Source of the DNA: Aradus depressus
Lineage: Eukaryota; Arthropoda; Insecta; Hemiptera; Aradidae
Direction of reading: 5' to 3'
Length of the DNA stretch: 64,000 bases
Assembly (NCBI GenBank): GCA_963662175.1
Contig: OY759221.1
Location: 21,005,027 to 21,069,026 of the forward strand
The number at the start of each line of letters is the position of its first letter. Positions within the stretch are counted from its first letter, which is position 1. The notes beneath the pieces were generated by a model. That model saw only the letters and a list, made by a program, of their open reading frames with translations. It had not been told where the DNA came from and did no database searches. Of the stretch, positions 31,611 through 44,404 are shown piece after piece. The position numbers and the translations under genes are program-made.

Positions 31611-32255
31611 GGCCTCTGACAACATGAAATTTAATTTTCTACCTGTTAAACCTATGTCTCTTAACCCTTTAACCCTAAACATCTTTAACGTTAAAAGGGT
31701 AACCAAATGACTGTTCTACAAAAAAAAAGTCTGTGACGGCATGTACCTATATATAACAGTCTCCAACAAGAGTTTTTATCTCTAGATATAAATCTGTAGT
31801 TTTGTCTATCAAATAGTATTCTTATAGCCCGGTTCAAACGCGGACCAGGAGATATATATTGGGAGATCTGGCGTCGTGATCCATGCCGACCCAGCACTAA
31901 CCACCGTTGAATCACCCTCAATGTATATCCCCACACCTACTGTTCCACATCGAAAAATTGTAGCAATCTTTGACATCATCCCTATGCATAGACAAAGTAA
32001 GGCAATCTGTGGCCTCACTATATACATAGAGAAAGTCTAGTAATATCTATCCATCAACTTGGCGTAGTCAATCGCCCCTCGAAAAAAAAGCCTTGAGGGC
32101 TCTTAATTGTATTACATCCAGAGAGCCGGAAGTTGTTTTTTCTAGCAGCTATGGTAGCAAGTAACAAACTAACTAGCAAAATGACTGACCGAAACAATTA
32201 TCTCTTTACATGTCAATCAATTCATAGAAAAATTTCTGGATGCATTCAGTGTGCC
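31611..32255. other. No gene recognised
   Basis: Nothing supportable; small inverted words near 31,660-31,700. Confidence 0.45.
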
Positions 32256-34105
32256 TTGTGATGGATAGACAATTCCATATATAATGCTAGATCTCGAATT
32301 TTTTTTTCAACTTGACGGCCTCCCAAGACTTACAATCTTCAACTTAAATACAATTGATGTGTGGAATTAGAAGAAAGAACCAAATGACCTTGAGGGAGAG
32401 TGAAAACTTACTTTGATATAGTTATAGTGGCTATGTCCCCAATCATTATGGAGAGGCTTAACTCAAAAACTGTAATAACTGCCGATGTAATGAATTTATC
32501 GAGACAAAATTTGAGGTTTTAGGAGCCCCCATGTAAGTCAACTATTCAATATTAGTTCAAATGGTTGAATGGTTTTGGAGGAGGAGCGAAAAATTAATTG
32601 ATTAATTCGTTCTGGGGAAGTACATTGCCGATGATTCACTGACGACTTTTTTTTTTCACGAGTTCAATATTAGTTGAGATAGATAGTTTAAAAACTGGAT
32701 AGTGCATGAAGTAAAGTAGAAAGTGCTATACGATTATCTGAAGGTATTGGGACTCGTTTTGTGAATCCTGAAATCAGGACTACCTGCTTTCAGTACTTGG
32801 AGTTTTATGCCCCTGATCATATTTGGGACCCTTGAGAAGTTCTAAGTAATGAGCCTGTCCCTATTATACCTGGAACCTTAGTCACCCTGCCTTTCGAAAA
32901 TGGTTATCTCAACTTGTCCTATAGTATTTTCTTTTTTGCGAGATCTTGAGCTTTGACTTCATCGTTTGCTTCTTCCTTTCGGATTGGCTCTATGGTCTTT
33001 GATAATCTTAATGTCATTGTTTATATAGCTTGCGGGTAATTCTGCTGCAGGCGTAGATTTCGAATGAAACAATATTTGGATATTTGTCACGTCAAATACA
33101 CTACGCAAGTCTAGTATAAATGTGGGGTTCGTTATCCTAAGGTGTAGGTATTATAGAACATAAAGTCTCATAGGATTTCACGTCGAACCAGGAGATTCTC
33201 TTCTTGATGGTCGTACTGTTTCCCATTCCTTATGTGTGCTGTACTGCAACTGTCCATTGTTCTGCTTTGGGAACATAGAAAGTGCTTTCTCATATTCTGC
33301 ATATCCTCTCTTTTTGCCTCGGGTACACTCCACGACAAGTTGCACACGTGGTTCTCAACGAACCCAAACTGGAAGACCGAATGTCGTAGGTGCTTTGCAG
33401 GAAATTAGGAGACAACATATGTCCAATTTCAATGGTACAGACTTTGAGCTTCTCGACAGATATACCTACACAGTTTCGGTATCACAATAATTTATAATTT
33501 TTGGTCAGAAATAGATTATATAGAATGTCTTCCTTTAATTTGAGATATAAAATGTTCGTCTTGGTCCATTAGAAGCTGAGATTTGCCGTTCAGAATAGTA
33601 GCAACTTACTTATTTCTATACGAACAGTTTTATTAACTAATATGACTTAAGGAAAAATAAAAATAAAGTGTAATTTACCATAAAAATCTACTAATTTTAT
33701 GCAGCTGCTGCGTGCACCGACTTTTTTATGTGTCTTCTAGCCCTCCTGGTTCTTACTGGGTAGTTCTACATTTTATCTGAATACAGTTATTCACTTCCCA
33801 TCTATTCCATTTTCTCTTCTGCCACCTTTTTATATATATTTATTACCTCCAAGTTTTCAGGTATCTGCGACTATTTGCCAGTCAAAACTATATTTATTGA
33901 CCCCAGTCATGGTCTGCAGACCTGTCAAGGCAGGTAGTGTTGGTGAGGGAGGCTGTAGATCCCGTGCAGCCCAGAGACTGTCAACTCTCAAGTCTGTGTA
34001 TACCTTTTTTTTAAGTCAACCGGTCAGTCTATTTATAAACCGGTTTCTCAGTTGCCATGAGAGTACTGAGAAAACATTTTAGCGCACGGTATGTCGAAGA
34101 TCGTA
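32256..34105 (+). repeat. 1.85-kb duplicated segment, copy 1
   Basis: Nearly identical to 46,843-48,716 in direct orientation. It starts TTGTGATGGATAGACAATTC and ends GTATGTCGAAGATCGTA. The left part belongs to the dispersed ATCGACAC family. The rest has an 84-codon frame (33,236-33,490) that is kept in both copies but has no recognisable domain. No terminal inverted or long terminal repeats and no target duplication were seen. Confidence 0.9.
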
Positions 34106-34739
34106 CATGAAATCCTGTACTAAAAGGCGGACGTTTGACTTCTGTCTTCTACCTGGATATCCTCCTTCATGAAGACAATTGAAGCTGTATAACTGAAACT
34201 TCACTCAGAGTTGAAGAGTGATATATGAAAATTACAGAAAATCAATAGAGAAATAAATTATTGGGTAAAGAGGAGATGTTAGTTGAACAAAAGCAATAGT
34301 TGTATAGTTACGTTGGAGAGAATTTTCCGAAAAGAATGTCACAAACAATAGTTACACTGAACACCAGGTACAGTTCCTACGTTTATTTAATTGATTTATA
34401 GTAGGACTCGGCGTAATCTGAAAACTCGCTGTATTCATGCTGTTTATAGAAGAAGAATGTTACGTTAGGCGCTCAAATGCTGTTTATAGGCTTTTGGCAG
34501 AACATATCACAAATCAATGTCAATTTTTACAATTTTCTGCTGGAAATAACCAGGTGGTCTCTAAAAAAGATAGCGGTCTAAAACAATCTTTTAGATGAAT
34601 AATAAGATTAAAATAACTTTAGAACATGAAGAGAAATACTGTTGAATACAAATATACAGATTTGAATTTAACTTCAGTAAAAAAGAAATCAACTATGAAG
34701 GGAATAATAAGTTCGAATATTAAGATTATAAAATGGTTC
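34106..34739. other. No gene recognised; possible decayed LTR side of the Gypsy relic
   Basis: Lies beyond the integrase end of the minus-strand Gypsy relic, where a 3' LTR would be expected. No matching LTR partner could be found by eye near 37.5 kb. Confidence 0.35.
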
Positions 34740-35640
34740 AGTTCGAACATTGCTTCCTCCTTGAGACCGAGGGTCTCGATCAGGTAGTCTGCCTCCTCCG
34801 TGGAAAGCAGCCAGGCGATCCAGATAAACAGCCTTCATCTTGGTTCGAGGACTTTGTCGAATAAGGTATACTACGTCGTTGTCCTTTCCTATGCTGCTGG
34901 AGCTTCGGTGACTTGCCCTTCATTCTGCGAGGGTTCTACAGCCACATCTGATCTTCATTCTGTCACTGGCAAGATTTATTTCCCGCTTGTAAGCCTCCTC
35001 ACAGCCCTGAGTCGCTGGCGCAAGGCATCGATTTAACCGCCGATGCTGGTCCTCTTCTTGAGGTTTGCCATCAGGTCACACTGCAGACGAGGGTTGATGG
35101 GCGAAAACGACTGGCTTGGTAGATTCGTGGACTGCAGACCAACAAGAAGATTGGCAAATGCTAGTCCCAAACCTTCTGGTAGCTCTCCGCAAGTTTAGAG
35201 AAGCATACATCAAACGTTTTATTGAACCTTTCTGCCATGCCGTCCGACTGCAGTTGTCTTATGGTCTTGTGAATTCCGAGAGTGTCACACATCCCCTTGA
35301 ACGCTTCAGACTCGATGTTCCTTGGATGGCCAGGTTATGTACTAGGCATCTTGGTCTCCTGGTTCGGGATGGCATGTGCTGCCGGCCACTTGGAAAAGTA
35401 GTTCATGACAAGAAGTGTATTGGTTGCCCAGTTCAGTCCGAGGAAAGTCTGGATCATGTCTGGTGGATCAACGCTTCATCGGTCTGCTTCAGGACCTTGC
35501 TCCTATGTTCGCATTACAGGTAGCGCACTCCCGGATCCATGTTTCCACTTTATCCAGTAGAACCTTCCTCGCAGCTTAGTTTAGGTAATGTTTACTCCCA
35601 GATGTCCGCCCGAAGCATCTCCATAGACTTCGTATAAAAT
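34740..35640 (-). pseudogene. Ty3/Gypsy integrase relic
   Basis: On the minus strand: a zinc-finger remnant with WIRECATCNANIGA near 35,510-35,560; the core motif YFSKWPAAHAIPNQE near 35,345-35,400; QLQSDGMAERFN at 35,222-35,257 (the region around the catalytic E); and a C-terminal KAVYLDRLAAFHG near 34,820-34,845 that resembles the GPY/F-module end. The residue ahead of YFSKW is N where the catalytic D is expected, and stops and frameshifts occur throughout. The plus-strand 135-codon frame is a shadow. A retroelement origin is firm; the lineage inside Gypsy is not resolved. Confidence 0.8.
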
Positions 35641-36859
35641 CTTCTGAACTCGTTTCCTGGATTCCACCACCTGCTTCTTCGGGTGTTCCGTCAGCAGATT
35701 CCCAGACTCTTCAGACAGTCAGCTTCCATTCTGAGCAAGTTCCACTGAGCCGTGAGAGCTTTTGTCGCTGGCACCAAGAACACCAGTAACATGGGGAAGA
35801 GTGCAAAACACAAATGTTAACTGGTTTATTTAAATATTATGAATATGGAGAAATTGAATCATCAGAAATAGAAACGTAATATTGTAGGGGATAAGAAACC
35901 CAATACTTTTGGAATTGTTGATAGCCGAGTGCTATGTTTCCCAAAGAGGGTAGGATGTTCAGAGAAGGGATAGGAAACGCCTTAAGGAACGACGGATGTG
36001 CTGTTTCAAGGAAGTCCAGAAAGGCGATAAACAGGATGGTGAAGTTCCGTAGAAAGTTAAAAGGCTTTACAAGAAATATACTTAAAGTTAGTTTGAGATT
36101 TTTTAACAAGTCTCAAGACTATCTAACGTAGAGTCAGTAGAATATTGAAAAAATCCGAAGCCCAGCAGAAATCGCGGTAGATGGCGCCACGCAGCAAGGT
36201 ACCTGTAGATTATAAATAATATATAAATGTATTTTAGGATAGTAGTATAGAAAAAGATTCTGATAAATAACCATAAATATCAATAATGTTTTCATCAAAT
36301 ATATTTATTAAAATTATGAAGTAGGTTTCTTTTTGTATTTTGCAACCTCATTCATCTTAGTTTTTCTAAACTGTTGATAATCTTGGCGAACCCACAAACA
36401 AACCAAAAAATAAGATAAGGCATTACAAATAAAGTTATTAATAATTACACTTCAATGATGATCCTCGTGACATTCGCTGAGGTTTTTCCACGCTCGACAG
36501 ATGTCGATACTTGATGGGAGCTGCAAGTTCGGTAGTAATCCGTTTCAGAATCATTCCCGTTCTACCCTGGGTGCTCCCTACTGTTCTTTTTTTCAGAACT
36601 TCTTTCCACTTCGTCCTTGGTTCCTTTTCATCTACCTTAGTTAGTCTATGTTATAATCCTAGATCAGGAGAGTGTCTTCTCCAGTTTTACAAGTTGGGAG
36701 ATATTACTCGCTCTTGGCGCCTTTTTAAGGTCTGTCCAACACTCGCCCCTCTGCGCTGGCCCCCTTCAGTTTTCTTTTGTATCTGAAAAAATCATGTCCT
36801 GTGTGGCATGTTCTCCTCGCCTGGGAACCTTCTCGCTCGTCCTACTTGGGCCAATTCTC
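35641..36859. other. Unresolved part of the Gypsy relic or later insertion
   Basis: Between the integrase and gag pieces RT and RNase H would be expected, but none was recognised. The space is occupied by unrelated AT-rich sequence, including a 65-codon plus frame at 35,934 of unknown nature. Confidence 0.35.
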
Positions 36860-37330
36860 TTTCGGGCAATTCCTTGATAGGCCCCTTCTCGTTGCATCCG
36901 AAACACTTGATGGTGCGAGCAGGTGCCCCCTCTCTTCGGGAGCAGAGGTTCATAACTTACAGAGCTTCGTAGATGACGCATTTTCTTTGGGCTCCAGTCC
37001 TATTGTGATGCCTCTGCGTCCCTGAAGTGCGTTGCACATAGCTCCTACCCCCAGAGCATGTGACAATACCGAACTTATGGTGAGCCAACCTCATCGTCAT
37101 CCGCTGGAGCTTGAAATCTCTGATCCCTTCAATAAGTGATTGGCAAGCCAGCTGCTCTATTGGCGTATCCGGGTAAGCTAGATGGACAAGCCTTTCAGCT
37201 TGCGCCTCGAATTCTTGAAAGGCCTTCGTTGTTTCTCGTATTCTTCAGTTGAGTCAGGTATGCCTGAGGGGGTTTTTTCATCAAATTAGTTCAATTTCTG
37301 TGACCCTTACCTCGTATTTTTCGACTTTCT
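36860..37330 (-). pseudogene. Ty3/Gypsy gag relic
   Basis: Minus-strand reading gives AFQEFEAQAERLVHLAYPDT, then QSLIEGIRDFKLQRMTMRLA, typical of the capsid C-terminal region of Gypsy gag. It is followed at about 36,880-36,910 by IKCFGCNEKGPIK, a decayed CCHC zinc knuckle whose histidine is replaced by proline. It is ordered 5' of the integrase relic on the same strand, so both come from one internally rearranged element. Confidence 0.75.
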
Positions 37331-37404
37331 CCTCGCACATCAATTTTGAATGGATGTTTTTTGGGTCACCTCCGGGTCAGTATTAAATGCTGACTGAATG
37401 GTCT

Positions 37405-37480
37405 CAACTGGCGCCACAATTCGTCGGTCTCCTTTCTGCTTCTTTTTTTTTTTTTTTTTTCTTGTGGCGCCACAACTTGT
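37405..37480 (-). other. Possible primer-binding-site region of the Gypsy relic
   Basis: TGGCGCCACAA words occur at both ends of this stretch (GGCGCCACAA at 37,409-37,418 and TTGTGGCGCCACAA near 37,464-37,477). On the minus strand TGGCGCCACAAG lies upstream of gag, where a primer-binding site beginning TGG would be. A poly-T run separates them. Tentative. Confidence 0.3.
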
Positions 37481-37674
37481 CTGTTGTTCTGAGAGGTATT
37501 TGATTCTCATTAAAGCTCGCCAAGGATTCCACCAGAGTTTTCAGTATGTCTTCCATACCTGTATTTCTTTTAATATAACGTGTTTCAACCCGTATGCACA
37601 ATAGACCCTAAAAAATCAATTAAATAAAAGATATTTATTAAATAAAAGAAACCTGTGGGGAATACCTTACCGTG

Positions 37675-38830
37675 TCGCCACTGGAAGGCTCCAATCAGTT
37701 CCTCCTGCGGCCTCCATCAGAGATAGCGACTTCACGCCATGTCCTTGGAGGAGACAAAGAGGATATTCTTGAGAGAGGCATTTCCGGAAGACGACCCGGC
37801 TCAGGATTCGTCCAGTTAACGTGACATCAGGAACGCTGCCCGTACCCTACTGGATAGGGAAGACGCTCCTGATTGGGACGAAATCGATTTGCTCCTAGCA
37901 GTTGGTAGGCAAAGTGTGGTGGGGCGTCTGGGAGTGACTTCATCGACGCTGCCATAATCAAGAAATCATTCCCTATCATCAAGGCAGATCTCTTACACCT
38001 GTTTAAAACCTGTTTAAGGTGGGGTCACTTTCCTCATGGATTGAAGCGCGCTCTTGTTAGCACGTTTGTTAAGCCCGGCTACAGAGACCTCGCCTCGGCA
38101 AAGGGTTACAGACCGTTTATGTTCACTGCGATTAGAGCGCAAGTTCATGCCTTCGTATCCCATAGGCAATTTGGTTGCATGAGAGGCAGATCCATCGAGG
38201 ACGCATTGCAAGGTTGCTGAGATTGGACGTAGAAGTACGCGAAGGCAAATATGCTCCCTGGGTCTTCTTCGATGTTGCGTCAGCCTTCGATTCCGCCTGG
38301 TGGCCCGCCATCCTCACGCGACTACGCGTTATGGGACTGCCTAGGAATCGTGGATATAAAGCAATAGACTACGTTGAGGATCTCGTGGTCACGATATAAG
38401 CTGATAATCATGTCACTCTGGCTCATTGTGCACAAGCCGCCATTGACGATATACGCAACTGGTGCTGTGCCAACAAGTTGGCCCTTTCACCTTTACTGAT
38501 GAGAGGGAGACCTGATCCATGTCACCCTCTGGCTTTAATGATCCACGTACCACATGTGATCACGTACCTATGGGTGCGAATCGCGCCAGACCTGAAAGTA
38601 AAGCCGCACGTTGTAGCCATTAAAGAAGCCTGAGCCGCCTAGCCTGCGCGACGTGGAGCCTCGGCTACTTTGCGTACAAGACAATCTACATCGGAGTATT
38701 CGAGGCCGTAGTAAGGTACGCTGCTACTGGTTGGTGGTATCACCCCACAAAGTGGCAGCGCATGATTCTGTTGCAAGCCCAGAGAGTAGCCCTTTTAAGG
38801 GCAACAAGAGCTTATCGAACCGGATCATAC
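37675..38830 (+). pseudogene. R1-like LINE relic, RT domain with altered active site
   Basis: In shifting plus frames: KPGYRDLASAKGYRPF (RT domain 2), HRQFGCMRGRSIEDAL (domain 3), APWVFFDVASAFDSAWWPAI (domain 4) and DYVEDLVV, where the usual (F/Y)ADD box is changed to YVED. Then follow LALSPLLMRGRPD, VFEAVVRYAATGWWYHP and LLQAQRVALLRATRAY, parallel to the relic at 9,552. Frameshifts and stops separate the blocks. The endonuclease and C-terminal block are missing. It lies about 160 bp upstream of the exon of the unknown gene. Confidence 0.8.
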
Positions 38831-39003
38831 CTTCCTTTTGCTCTCCCAAAACCTCTAGTATTCAGACTCAATACCGGAGTATTTGATTTGTATAGTAAAG
38901 ACGCGGAATTTAAAATAAGAATCATAACTTTTTAATTATAATTTATTGTACAAACATTTATGCTATTTATTCATTGTTAATTTTGTATTTTGTTTGTTTT
39001 CAG

Positions 39004-40903
39004 AAATGTTTTTAAGAGCTCGCAGACATCAAGACAGAATCACACGATGGAATCCAATAGCGGATCTGGCAACGGTCCAAGAACGGACAAGGCCTTAAAA
39101 CAGTTTGTGAGCAAGAGGTTGCAGAACATAATGGCAAAAGAATGGTTAAATTATAATGGAGTCAATAAAATGGGCCATACAAATGATCACGTGGTTACAT
39201 TATACAATTGCGCTAATCTTTGCCCTTCTTTTGAGAGTTTCTTAAGTACTCGAGAAAATGAGCTGACAAAAATTCTTGAACGAAGACCTGCCATCAGACC
39301 GAGAATTTTTTGTGGTGCTGATCGCCCCGCCAAAGCTATTCCAAAACCTCCTCAACCAGCACCATTGCACAAGAGGGAAGACGCTAAAGAATTAAACAGA
39401 CTGCTGAAAAGACTTTTTCCAGACGAAACAGTTTCTAAGAGCAAAGGAGGTGACTCTAAACATTCTTCAAAATATGTTAAAAGTCCAAAAAAATCTGAAC
39501 ATCCACATAAATCTCGTTCTTCTAAAAAACATAAAGCCAGCACCGTTGAAGTTCCTTCAGTTAATCATAGCAGTATAGAAGACAGAGTTAACCAGTTTGC
39601 TAGTGAAAGCAAAATGCTGGAATCTACTATTCCGTCGAATAATGGGGATTTAAAGATCAAAATAAAAACTGTTAATGGTGTAAGTAATTTGTCAAAAGGC
39701 ATTAGTGAAAATAGCACCTCTTTAGTACCCAATAAAGACAAGAAGTTAGAAGTAGAGGAAATTATTTCTGATCATTGTCACAGTAACCTCGGTGTGAGGA
39801 AGGAAGAAAGGCATAAACTTGAGAAGGAATCTTCTAGTTCAATTTCAGAAGTTATGGAAAAATATAAAATTAAAAATTGTTCTGTTGTTCTGAAACGTAT
39901 CGACACACCTGACCTTACATCTCGCCAGTGTTACAATAGCACTGATTCGGAAGAATCTACTGTAAACGACTGCATGACTAACGAAATAGTCCCTTTTGAA
40001 CCGATGGTTTGCATTCCATCCGCTGAAAACAAACTTGTTCTTAAATTCTTAAATGCAACACCAAAAAAACAAATAATTCAAGAAGAGACCAAAATGGAAA
40101 TTAGATGCTCTTTGAGCATTGAACCTATCCTCGAAGTGTTACCGACAAACTATAATACGTTACCATCAAACGGTAAGACGTTACCGTCAAACTATAAGAC
40201 CTCATATGAGCAACTCAGTAAACAATCTAAAGCTAACAAAAAACTGATGGAGTGCATTTCTCGCAAGTCCACAAGCAAAGTAAAACATAGAGCCATGGAA
40301 CGAGCGCAAAAGCAAATCGAAGAAGGAAATTGTAGGACAACTACAAGTGATCTTATTGAGAAGAGCAAGGACAAGGATATATTGTGTGAGACACTGGATA
40401 GTAATGATAATGAGGTATTAGTAAACAATGCGCAATTTAGGCTACCAGAAGTATCTGTTGAAGGTACTAATCGATTAGGTTTCTACAAGGAAAATTATGA
40501 AGACAATACATCTCAGGCAAATGAAGACAAATCAACAAAGAAAGAGCAAGATTTAAAAGACTCTCCCACAATGAAGACACTTCCACTGCAGGAAGTTTGT
40601 AGCAACATTGCTATGGATTTACCAGAAGATTCTATTTTAATACCTCTTAAAGATTATGCATTGAAAAGAAATAGTGGTTTCGATGACAAGAATATATTCA
40701 AACGACCTCGTCTAGAACTTAACTTAAAGGATATGAAATTTGAACATTGCAAACCCTGGCCAGAATATTGTTGTGCATTTTGTAAGACGCGATTTGATAC
40801 CAAACGCGATTGGATCCTTCATTATGATTCGGATCTTCCCAAATGTTCACCAAGTACGAAAATAACCTGGGATAAAATAAAAAGCGTTACAACTGTGGCA
40901 TAG
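39004..40903 (+). CDS. Unknown protein, 618 residues, C2HC zinc-finger-like C-terminus
   Basis: A pyrimidine-rich acceptor (TTGTTTGTTTTCAG) ends at 39,003, so the exon probably starts at 39,004. The first ATG in a good context is at 39,047 and gives 618 residues. The longer frame upstream uses no ATG and crosses the acceptor. Residues about 14-80 look folded and conserved (KQFVSKRLQNIMAKEWLNY). Residues 131-163 are rich in K, S and H and are probably disordered and nuclear-directed. Three seven-residue repeats (LPTNYNT, LPSNGKT, LPSNYKT) lie near residue 365. The C-terminus has C-x2-C-x12-H-x7-C at about 576-600. I do not recognise the family; a nuclear role is inferred only. An upstream noncoding or coding exon is expected but not found. 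Confidence 0.8.
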
Positions 40904-42535
40904 CACCAACGATATGATAACACCAGTACTATTATACAGTTGGTGTGTTCTTTCACTCTGTGATACTTCCAACAAAAGGAATTTATTTTTTAAATGTGAC
41001 TTCTCATGTATATATAAGGAAACAAATGTTTATTTTTATTATAAATCTACTTATGTAAATATATTGTAAATAATAGAAATGAAGAGGGTTGTTTTTTTTT
41101 CGCAAAATATTTTGTGGAAGTTCATATTGTAGAAACTGTTAAATGGGAACACGATGTAGTAAGTCATATTCCACTATATTTTTAAAATATATAATAAAAT
41201 ACATACAGTTTTATTATTTAAGGCATTATTTATTATTATAATCAATGTTATTATTATTATACAGTTGTCGTTTGTGTCGCTTTCCTCTGTGATACTTACA
41301 TCTAAAGGTTTTTCTTTTTATTTATTTTATTGAGACTTAATAGTGATGTTATACTCTCGTGAAGTCTATTGTTATTTTTTAAAATTACATATGACTTATG
41401 TTCTCATTTAATAGTTTTAAACAAATTAAGAGATTTGACTTTTATTTTTATATGTATATACTTAAGTATTGTTTTAAAGACTTAAGTTTGTAAGTATAGT
41501 TATTTTTCTATAGTTTTGTGATATTACTTTTACGTAGTAGACTACACATTACTTAGTAGTTTTTTCCTATTTTGTATTTTATGTTTAAGTAGAAAGAAGT
41601 TATTATTCATCGTGCTATCTGAATTAAACGATAGCCATTTGAGCTTAAACAGTGCAATTTGAGTTATATTTTCTTTTTAATTTTTTCTGAAAAAAAAATA
41701 TATTTTTTTTTTAATTTTTCGACACCTATGTTCTGAAATAGGTGATAAATGTAAATTCTAAAGGTTATAAGTTTGGAAAAGATTAAAAAAAGAAATGTAT
41801 GGTATTCGTTTTAGTATTTTTTCTCATAAGTACCTATCCAAAATAAATATTTATAAAAAAAAAAACTTAGGTTTTTATTTAAATTGTATTTTTTTTTTTT
41901 TTACTTAATATTGATCTCGAATTTAACCACACAGTATGCAATTTAATTTTGGAATCAAAGAATTGTTAGAAATAAGAACGCTTGATTGGTGGGATAAAAT
42001 ACATCTGCCAATACGCTCAGTTCTGTTCAAAATTCTCAGGAGTTGTTAATTCAAGAGAAAGGTTGATTGTGCTTACTTTAGTCTCTTTACAATCTTCAGT
42101 AATAGAAATGGTAACAATATGGAATCTATATTGATGATTAATATGCAGGGTTGCCAGATAAATTGTAGAAAAATAAGCTTGTAAAATAAAAAATAAAATT
42201 AAAGATTTTAAATTGTTTATTTATTTTTATTTTAAGAGTAAGCTAATGTACTTCTTAAATGACGAGGGTAATAATATTCCTTTTACCAAATAATGTATAA
42301 TTAGAAAAGAAAGGAACAGAACATGTAAAAAAAAATCTGGCATCCCTATTTAAACAATACGAAAAATATGATTTGTTAAGTGTTGAGACTTTTTAAACTC
42401 AAAAGAAACAATTTTTTATTTAACGAATTGTCATTTCAGATTAAATATTTCATTTTTTAAGACTTATGTATTTCTATTTTTTTATAACCCTTTCCAGGCA
42501 ACTTATGTTTGTCACAAACTAACTACTGTAATTAA
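40904..42535. other. 3' UTR and AT-rich intergenic sequence
   Basis: Candidate poly-A signals after the unknown gene include AATAAAATAC near 41,200 and AAATAAATATT near 41,840. No further coding region is visible. Confidence 0.5.
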
Positions 42536-42539
42536 GTCT

Positions 42540-43110
42540 AGTATGGGTGAAGAGCCATTGTGGGTTAACAGGAAATGAAGTGGCTGACAGTGCGGCAAGG
42601 GAGACCACGTGGCTGCAGGATTCACATCTACTGATAATTTCTTGTAGTGATGTAAAAAAAAAAATATATATAAACAGAAGTGCTACGAAATATGGAATGC
42701 TTATTTTACCTTGTCTATGAATGTTAAAGGAAAATTCTTTGCCTCCATATAAAGAATTATCCCAATTAAACCATGATATGATAAATTCTCAGAAACTAGA
42801 ACATTACACCATTTGCTGGCTGAGATTTAATTACAATTACTCCCCTCGTCATCTGGCATGTATTGGAATGCATATGTCCTTGTGATTCGGAATCGGTAGC
42901 GGATGCCAACTACATCATCTTAGCCTCCATACAAATACACTAGCGGTATGGATCAACTGTGGAGAGCAATAACACAGACTGACTGCCCAGTACCGGCTAA
43001 CTTACTAACAATACTATCACATAACGAACACGACTTAGATTTGGAATTACACAGGGCTTTCACATCAAAGAGCCAAGTGTTGCATACACGTTGTACCAGT
43101 AACCCCGAAT
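42540..43110 (+). pseudogene. I/jockey-like LINE RNase H fragment
   Basis: WVKSHCGLTGNEVADSAARE near 42,548-42,607 is the C-terminal RNase H motif (W..SH.G..GNE.AD..A). It is followed in other frames by decayed C-terminal sequence ending around the 72-codon frame at 42,948. Several stops and a poly-A-like run at 42,655-42,664 interrupt it. Confidence 0.65.
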
Positions 43111-43162
43111 TATTGGTCGCTAAGTTTAAGTTGCTCTTCATAATTATGTCTTCTTCATCATC

Positions 43163-43519
43163 ATGAGACGATTATGTGATGATATTGATGAATGCGGTAA
43201 TGAAGTTCTAGACGAAAGGTTCAAAGAAGAAAACACCGAATGTGGGTGCACCCCTATTGGAGAAATAACGTGGAAAATCATAGCCCTGATTTCAGAAGAA
43301 CTGCTGGCACACCCCGAGAAATTTCAACAGATGTACAAAATGAAGATAGAGACGTTTCAGAAACTGTTGAGGATTATTATTACCGTTCACAAAACTATAT
43401 GTTTCTCTTTGTTGGTCAAAATGTATACACTTGTACACAATAAATTATTAAATTCATTTGCCATTTTAGTGCAGCAATGTGACTTATGTAAGTGGCATGA
43501 TGCCCATTTTGTAAACTGA
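43163..43519 (+). pseudogene. PIF/Harbinger-like transposase N-terminal remnant
   Basis: The frame includes ISEELLAHPEKFQQMYKM and IETFQKLLRIIITV. The run of K-F-x-x-x-(Y/F)-(R/K)-M-x-x-x-x-F-x-x-L-L resembles the segment preceding the DDE domain in Harbinger transposases. It ends without any catalytic motif. The match is to a pattern known for the family, not to a specific member. Confidence 0.45.
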
Positions 43520-44404
43520 TTTGATCAGATCAGTGAGCAAAACGATTAACGAATTTACGTAGAATCAAGTGATCTAAAAAGTTTAATTTGAACGACCAAA
43601 TTCATTTCAAATTATCACCTCTGTTAACGCCACCGTTAAATAATAATTATAATTTCAATAATTGTATACATTAATATTTTTATTTTCCGTCATTTTTCAT
43701 TATTCTGTATTTATTTATAATACATATTCTTGGGGACAAATGTGTCCAACACGTGTTGCGTCGAATGTCGCTCCGATGTGAAAGCCACCTAAAACAAGTT
43801 TGTTGAACAGTTATTATAGATATATCAGGTAGATAAGGAAGGGTTGCAAACTGAGCTAAGAAATCTCTATGGCTTGACATTTAAGAATTTGTTCTGAAAT
43901 ATTTATTACCCTTTTTTCAATAATAGTGGTAAAACTAAATCTAAAATTATTAAATTCTAACAAGATAAAATATTCATAACGTTATGTTACACACACCCTG
44001 CCTTAAGCCTCTGCTCACTATTATGCTGCAGGAGCGAGGTAAATTCCCTTTGTGGTTATCCGTGTCAGGTTCTGTTACCCAATTATGATACCCCTTCGGA
44101 TGGGACGTTAATATTTTTTGTAGTTTCAATCTGCCCTTTTGTTTCCATTTTCAATCCATAACTAACCGGATTCGTGAAATGCATATAAAAAACAGTAAAT
44201 AGCTCAAAATTACACGTGTTTTGGATATTTCAAAAAGCTGAACATGTGTCGCAAACCTGAGAGTGAGTTTAGGCTCTACCTTAAAGGGGGCTCCATGCCT
44301 CGAGGCGCCGGGCCTTGAGGCGAACCTAAATAGTGGGGGGTCTCCACACACTACGGAATATCCGAAGGCCAGCCTTAAGGCACTCCAGTTTGTGTGTTCG
44401 CGCA
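43520..44404. other. SINE scrap at 44,093-44,111, otherwise nothing recognised
   Basis: CCTTCGGATGGGACGTTAAT is a 20-base SINE body remnant. Positions 44,285-44,390 hold inverted GC-rich words that may be the end of the following Harbinger relic. Confidence 0.4.

Noticed and set aside
35116..35523. 135-codon plus-strand frame
   Set aside because: Antisense of the Gypsy integrase relic, whose motifs are clear on the minus strand.
38990..39046. Upstream extension of the 618-residue protein
   Set aside because: There is no ATG in it and it crosses a good splice acceptor at 39,003; the frame there is intronic.
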